A DNA stretch of 8,797 nucleotides from AC-37 sp036386455 (GTDB lineage: Bacteria > Actinomycetota > Thermoleophilia > Solirubrobacterales > Thermoleophilaceae). The stretch spans positions 1-8,797 of the forward strand of contig DASVVS010000105.1 in the NCBI GenBank assembly GCA_036386455.1, in the 5' to 3' direction. Positions 5,439 to 8,797 of this stretch are shown piece after piece. Position 1 is the stretch's first letter. Every line of letters begins with the position of its first letter. The position numbers and the translations under genes were made by a program. The notes beneath the pieces were generated by a model, which made no database searches, had not been told where the DNA came from, and saw only the letters and a list, made by a program, of their open reading frames with translations.

Positions 5439-8075
5439 ATGTTCAGGACTCTCGCGCTCTGCGCGACGATCGTCGTCGCACTGCTCTGCGCGCCGCTCGA
5501 CGCGGCCGCGCGCACCAAGCCGGGCTCGGCGCCGCCGGCCGGCGACCGCTACATCGTGCTCTACCACAGCGCGGTCCCCAGCGCCGACGCCGAGACCGAC
5601 CGCCAGGAGCGGGCGCGCGGCTTCCGCGCACGTCACCGCTTCCGCCACGCGGTCGAGGGCTTCGCGGCGCGGCTCGACCCCGAGCAGGTCAGGGGGCTGC
5701 GCGCCGACCCCGACGTCGCGTTCGTCACGCCGGACCGCCCCGTCCACGCGCTCGGCCAGGTGCCGCTCGCGTCGGGCGAGCCGCTGCCGCCGCCCGGCAT
5801 CCGCCGCATCGGCGCGGCCACGAGCAACTCGGCCCGCGAGGCCAGCGGGACCGGCGTGGCGGTGGTCGACACCGGCGTGGACCTCTCGCACCCGGACCTG
5901 AACGCCGTCGGCGGCGTGAACTGCGTGACGCCCGGCGCCGCCCCCACCGACGAGAACGGCCACGGCACGCACGTGGCCGGCACGATCGGGGCGCGCAACA
6001 ACGGCGCCGGCGTGGTGGGCGTGGCCCCGGCCACGAAGATCTACGCGGTCAAGGTGCTCGACGCCGCGGGCGACGGGAGCTGGTCGTCGATCATCTGCGG
6101 GCTCGACTGGGTCACCGCCAACGCGGCCGCGCTGAACATCAAGGTGGCCAACATGAGCCTCGGCGGCCTCGGGTCGAACGACAACGACTGCGGCGCGACC
6201 GACGGCGACGCGCTGCACGCGGCGGTCTGCCGGCTCACCCGCACCGGGGTGCTCAGCGTGGTGGCGGCCGGCAACGACGGCTGGAACCTGGGCGACACGC
6301 CGCCCGACGTGCCGGCGGCCTACCCCGAGGTGCTGACCGTGACCGCGATGGCCGACAGCGACGGCACCGGCGGCGCGGCCGGCCCGGCGCCGGCCTGCCG
6401 CGCGGGCGAGGCCGACGACGCGCGCGCGACGTTCTCCAACTACGCGACCCGTCCGGGCGACCGGGCGCACATGGTGGCCGCGCCAGGCGTGTGCATCACC
6501 TCGACCGCCCCCGGCGGCGGGTACGCGACGATGTCCGGCACGAGCATGGCCTCGCCGCACGTGGCGGGCGCCGCGGCGCTGTGCCTGTCGGAGGGCGGCA
6601 CCGCCGGCCCGTGCAGCGGCATGACGCCCGCGCAGATCGTGGAGCGCGTGCGCGCGGACGCCGCGGCCCACGCGGCGGCGAACCCGGCCCAGGGCTTCGC
6701 CGGCGACCCCGAGCACCCGAACGCCTTCGCCGACTACTACGGGAACCTCGCGCGCGTGGCGCCCGACCGCACCGCGCCGCAGACCACGATCGCCTCCGGG
6801 CCCTCAGGCGCCACCCGCAGCGCGTCCGCCACCTTCGCGTTCTCCGCGAGCGAGCCTGGCTCGCGGTTCGAGTGCCGGGTGGACGGCGGCGCGTGGGCCG
6901 GCTGCTCCTCGCCGCACACGGTGGCGGCGCTCGCCGACGGCGCGCACTGGTTCGAGGCGCGCGCCACCGACATGGCCGGGAACGCCGACGCCACGCCCGC
7001 GCGGCGCGACTTCGCCGTCGACACGACCGCGCCGGACACGCACATCGCCTCGGGCCCGGCCGGCACGACGAAGAACGCGACGCCGACCTTCGAGTTCACC
7101 TCACCCGAGGCCGGGGCGCGCTTCGAGTGCCGCGTGGACACGGGTGCCTGGGTGGCGTGCACGTCGCCGCACCGGACCGCTCCGCTCGCGAACGGGGGGC
7201 ACACCTTCCAGGTCCGCGCGCTCGACGCGCTGGGCAACGCGGACGCCACGCCGGGGTCGCAGACGTTCACCGTGGACACCGTCACGCTCGCGCCGCCGCG
7301 GGCGAGCTCCGGCGATGCGAGCGAGGTGGGGGAGACGACGGCGGGCGTCGGCGGCACGGTCGTCCCGAACGGGCAGGCGACCACGTACCGGTTCGAGTAC
7401 GGGACGACGGCGGGCTACGGGTTCGCTACGCCCGAGGTGAGCGCGGGGGCGGGCGGCGAGCCTGTCCCGGTGCGCTCCACGGTGTCCGGCCTGTCCGCCG
7501 CGACGACCTATCACTACCGCGTGGTCGCCACGAATCCCGCCGGCACGACCTTCGGCGAGGACCGCTCGTTCACGACGGCGTCGCCGCCCCCGCAGGGGAC
7601 CGCGCCGGCCTCGAGCGAGCCACCGGCCGGAAGCGGCACGCCGCCCGCACCGGTCCCGCCCGCGCCGCCCGCGCCCGCGCCCGCGCCGCCCGCGCCCGCA
7701 CCCGCGCCGCCCGCGCCCGCGCCGGACACGCTCCGCCCGGCCGTGTCGCTGACCGTCCCGTCACAGCGCCTGCGCACCGTGTTCTCCCGCGGGCTGCGTG
7801 CGTCGTTCGGCTCGTCCGAGCCCGCGCGCGTGAGCGCCCGGCTCCTGCTCGACGCCACCACGGCCAAGCGCCTGCGGATAGCGCGCGGCGCCGCGACGCT
7901 CGCGACCACCTCGGCCGCCCCCACGACGAAGCGCACGCTCGTGCTGAAGCTGTCCTCGAGGACCAGGGCCAGGCTCAGGGGCGTGCGCACCCTCAGGGTC
8001 ACGCTGCGCGTCGTGGCCACCGACGCCGCCGGGAACGCCCGCAGCGTGGATCGCAGGATCACGCTGCGGGCCTGA
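5439..8075 (+). CDS. Secreted subtilisin-like serine protease (S8) with Ig-like, fibronectin-III-like and basic C-terminal domains
   Basis: The 878-residue secreted endopeptidase starts at ATG 5439, with AGGGGA nine bases upstream. Residues 1-24 are a signal peptide, with likely cleavage after DAAA. Residues about 36-105 resemble the I9 propeptide (DRYIVLYHS, then FRHAVEGFAARL and DPDVAFVTPD). The catalytic domain (about 107-440) has Asp 144 in VVDTGVD, His 175 in NGHGTHVAG, oxyanion Asn 279 in AAGND and Ser 369 in GTSMASPHVAG, so it should be active. Eight cysteines in this domain suggest disulfides and extracellular stability. Two Ig-like repeats follow (443-529 and 528-614), each with a Cys pair, then a fibronectin-III-like module (about 620-713) ending in TTYHYRVVATNPAG, a Pro/Ala linker (714-763) and an Arg/Thr-rich beta-type domain (764-878). 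No LPXTG motif or membrane anchor is seen, so it is probably released or held at the wall by the C-terminal modules (inference). It is divergent from the biosynthetic operon. Confidence 0.95.
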   Translation: MFRTLALCATIVVALLCAPLDAAARTKPGSAPPAGDRYIVLYHSAVPSADAETDRQERARGFRARHRFRHAVEGFAARLDPEQVRGLRADPDVAFVTPDRPVHALGQVPLASGEPLPPPGIRRIGAATSNSAREASGTGVAVVDTGVDLSHPDLNAVGGVNCVTPGAAPTDENGHGTHVAGTIGARNNGAGVVGVAPATKIYAVKVLDAAGDGSWSSIICGLDWVTANAAALNIKVANMSLGGLGSNDNDCGATDGDALHAAVCRLTRTGVLSVVAAGNDGWNLGDTPPDVPAAYPEVLTVTAMADSDGTGGAAGPAPACRAGEADDARATFSNYATRPGDRAHMVAAPGVCITSTAPGGGYATMSGTSMASPHVAGAAALCLSEGGTAGPCSGMTPAQIVERVRADAAAHAAANPAQGFAGDPEHPNAFADYYGNLARVAPDRTAPQTTIASGPSGATRSASATFAFSASEPGSRFECRVDGGAWAGCSSPHTVAALADGAHWFEARATDMAGNADATPARRDFAVDTTAPDTHIASGPAGTTKNATPTFEFTSPEAGARFECRVDTGAWVACTSPHRTAPLANGGHTFQVRALDALGNADATPGSQTFTVDTVTLAPPRASSGDASEVGETTAGVGGTVVPNGQATTYRFEYGTTAGYGFATPEVSAGAGGEPVPVRSTVSGLSAATTYHYRVVATNPAGTTFGEDRSFTTASPPPQGTAPASSEPPAGSGTPPAPVPPAPPAPAPAPPAPAPAPPAPAPDTLRPAVSLTVPSQRLRTVFSRGLRASFGSSEPARVSARLLLDATTAKRLRIARGAATLATTSAAPTTKRTLVLKLSSRTRARLRGVRTLRVTLRVVATDAAGNARSVDRRITLRA
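6765..7280 (+). repeat. Two tandem 85-residue Ig-like repeats inside the protease
   Basis: Residues 443-529 and 528-614 of the protease align throughout. Shared positions include TAPxTxIASGP at the start, FECRVDxGAW, CxSPH, then DxxGNADATP, and VDT at the end. Each repeat has two cysteines ten residues apart (479/489 and 564/574), likely forming a disulfide within the module. The DNA has diverged more than the protein, so this is an old domain duplication kept by selection, not a recent tandem duplication. Confidence 0.85.
7665..7724 (+). repeat. 21-bp tandem repeat encoding a Pro/Ala heptad linker
   Basis: Nearly three copies of a 21-base unit encode PPAPAPA heptads (protease residues 743-762). 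The copies differ by a single base (GCA for GCG in the second). The stretch joins the fibronectin-III-like module to the C-terminal domain. Such a pure repeat should vary in copy number between strains by slippage in steps of seven residues, without breaking the frame. Confidence 0.8.
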
Positions 8076-8096
8076 GCCCCGGCGGTGTGGCGCCGT

Positions 8097-8609
8097 CTAC
8101 CGGTCGCGGATCGTGATGTGGCCGCGCTCGATCGGGCTCTGACCGGCCTGATCGGCGTTGCAGAGCTCCGCGGTGGGCGGCTCCTGGATGAACAGGAACG
8201 GCACGAGGCTGTCGGGCAGCGTCTTCGACTTGCCGTTGTCCTCGGCGAAGAGGAGGAACGCGTCGCCCGGCTCGACCGAGTCGTACGGCGGCGCGCCCTG
8301 GATCGAGGTGATCCGGCCCGCGATGACCGCGCGCCGCGGACCCTCGAGCTGGAGGCAGATCACCTCGCCGCGGATCTTCGTCCCCGTCGAGCGGTTCACG
8401 AGCCGCAGCGTGCCCTTCGCGCTGTCCGTGTCGCCGATGGCGTTGAAGTTGAACTGGAAGCTGGTCCCCGGAGCATTGGGGTCGGCGATCGTTCCAGTTC
8501 CCTGGGCGTGGTCGTCACCCGGGCCGGCGCTCGCCGGCGCGGCGGCGGCGAAGGCGACGGCGATGATGGTGAGTAGGACGGTAAGCCGTCCCTGGCTTAG
8601 GAGTGTCAT
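8097..8609 (-). CDS. Small secreted protein of unknown function
   Basis: The 170-residue protein has a clear signal peptide: MTLLSQGR, a hydrophobic core to about residue 23, then APASA with cleavage expected after Ala 28. The mature 142 residues look all-beta. They include FQFNFNAIGD, KGTLRLVNRSTGTKIRGEVICLQLEG and RRAVIAGRIT, then a DAFLLFAEDNG segment and PDSLVPFLFI. Two cysteines (85 and 150) may form a disulfide. The order GTG..FxFN...GxxxGEVxCLxxxGxxAVIxGxIT recalls a group of uncharacterised actinobacterial secreted proteins; this is recognition of a pattern, not a functional assignment. ATG 8609 is chosen because the signal peptide begins there and GGTGG lies five bases upstream. The frame extends to 8723, but that part is basic and precedes the signal sequence. 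It converges on the protease gene with a 21-base gap. Confidence 0.85.
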   Translation of the reverse strand: MTLLSQGRLTVLLTIIAVAFAAAAPASAGPGDDHAQGTGTIADPNAPGTSFQFNFNAIGDTDSAKGTLRLVNRSTGTKIRGEVICLQLEGPRRAVIAGRITSIQGAPPYDSVEPGDAFLLFAEDNGKSKTLPDSLVPFLFIQEPPTAELCNADQAGQSPIERGHITIRDR

Positions 8610-8662
8610 CGCGCCACCGTATCGCGATCGGCTGTGCGGGTGAGCCGGACCCGGCGCCTCTG

Positions 8663-8668
8663 TACGAT
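8663..8668 (+). promoter_or_regulatory. Weak candidate -10 box for the right-edge gene
   Basis: TACGAT lies 17 bases before the TTG start at 8686 and matches four of six consensus bases. GTGAGC 17 bases further upstream is a poor -35. The 76-base gap between the two divergent genes must contain promoters in both directions, but nothing stronger is visible. Confidence 0.2.
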
Positions 8669-8685
8669 GCCTCGTGGAGGCAGCT

Positions 8686-8797
8686 TTGCGCAGCAGAACC
8701 GTTGATTTCAGGCGACGCCGCATGAGTGCGGCAGCGACGGTGGCGTTCGTCGGCGCCGTGCCGTTCGTGCTCTTCGACGGCCTGTTCGCGGACGCGG
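8686..8797 (+). CDS. Start of a probable membrane-anchored protein, 3' end outside the window
   Basis: An open frame runs from TTG 8686 to the right edge (37 codons visible). GGAGG (8676-8680) lies five bases before the TTG, which favours this start. An in-frame ATG at 8722 is the alternative and fits the rise in third-position GC from there on. An Arg-rich segment (RTVDFRRRR) is followed by a hydrophobic stretch (SAAATVAFVGAVPFVLFDGLF), the usual layout of an N-terminal membrane anchor with the positive end inside. Too little is visible to name a family; a membrane-bound sensor or enzyme is possible but not supported. Confidence 0.55.
   Translation, partial: MRSRTVDFRRRRMSAAATVAFVGAVPFVLFDGLFADA

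Noticed and set aside
7665..7724. CRISPR-like or mobile-element repeat.
   Set aside because: The units are contiguous, in frame and encode a Pro/Ala linker; there are no spacers and no terminal inverted repeats.
8068..8095. Terminator between the convergent protease and small secreted protein genes.
   Set aside because: Only short stems are present (GGGC/GCCC around the stop codon; CGGCG/CGCCG at 8080-8095), with no T-run on either strand. They are not distinguishable from background in GC-rich DNA.
6491..8116. A 541-codon plus-strand frame overlapping the second half of the protease gene.
   Set aside because: It is in another frame of a gene with a full catalytic triad and domain series, and its own translation is Arg/Gly/Ala low complexity.

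Overview
The window is very GC-rich, with strong G/C preference at third codon positions. The genes look actinobacterial, most likely class Thermoleophilia (Solirubrobacter-like). This placement is an inference from the secreted protease, which carries tandem Ig-like repeats of the FECRVD...W..C.SP type that are common in that group, and from the secreted proteins with short Ala-rich signal peptides. No rRNA, tRNA, CRISPR array, insertion sequence or phage gene is visible.

Left half (1-5233, minus strand): a tight four-gene operon that reads like a small specialised-metabolite locus. In transcription order it encodes (1) a nitroreductase-family flavoprotein, (2) a threonine-synthase-like PLP enzyme of fold type II, (3) a single-domain HMGL-like/DRE-TIM enzyme related to homocitrate and isopropylmalate synthases, and (4) an NRPS-like adenylation-carrier-thioesterase protein whose C-terminal end runs off the left edge. 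Every junction overlaps (4, 8 and 4 nt), and genes 2-4 start with GTG, TTG and GTG, so translational coupling is likely. The last gene is the largest in the operon and stays open to position 1.

An HMGL-like enzyme next to an AMP-forming ligase is the pair associated with beta-lactone pathways. Here, however, the ligase is fused to a carrier protein and a thioesterase, and it is joined by a PLP enzyme and a nitroreductase. A plausible reading is that the PLP and HMGL-like enzymes make an unusual carboxylic acid, the adenylation domain loads it on the carrier, the thioesterase releases it, and the flavoenzyme adjusts its oxidation state. The product cannot be deduced from the sequence.

Centre (5234-5438): a 205-bp divergent intergenic region with the only conspicuous AT-rich island of the window. 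It holds a good promoter candidate for the rightward protease gene and a long imperfect hairpin in the leader of the leftward operon.

Right half: 5439-8075 (plus) is a secreted subtilisin-like S8 protease with signal peptide, I9-type propeptide, complete catalytic triad, two Ig-like repeats, a fibronectin-III-like domain, a Pro/Ala heptad linker and a basic C-terminal domain. Convergent to it, 8097-8609 (minus) encodes a small secreted protein of unknown function. At the right edge a plus-strand gene begins (about 8686), apparently a membrane-anchored protein, and is cut off.
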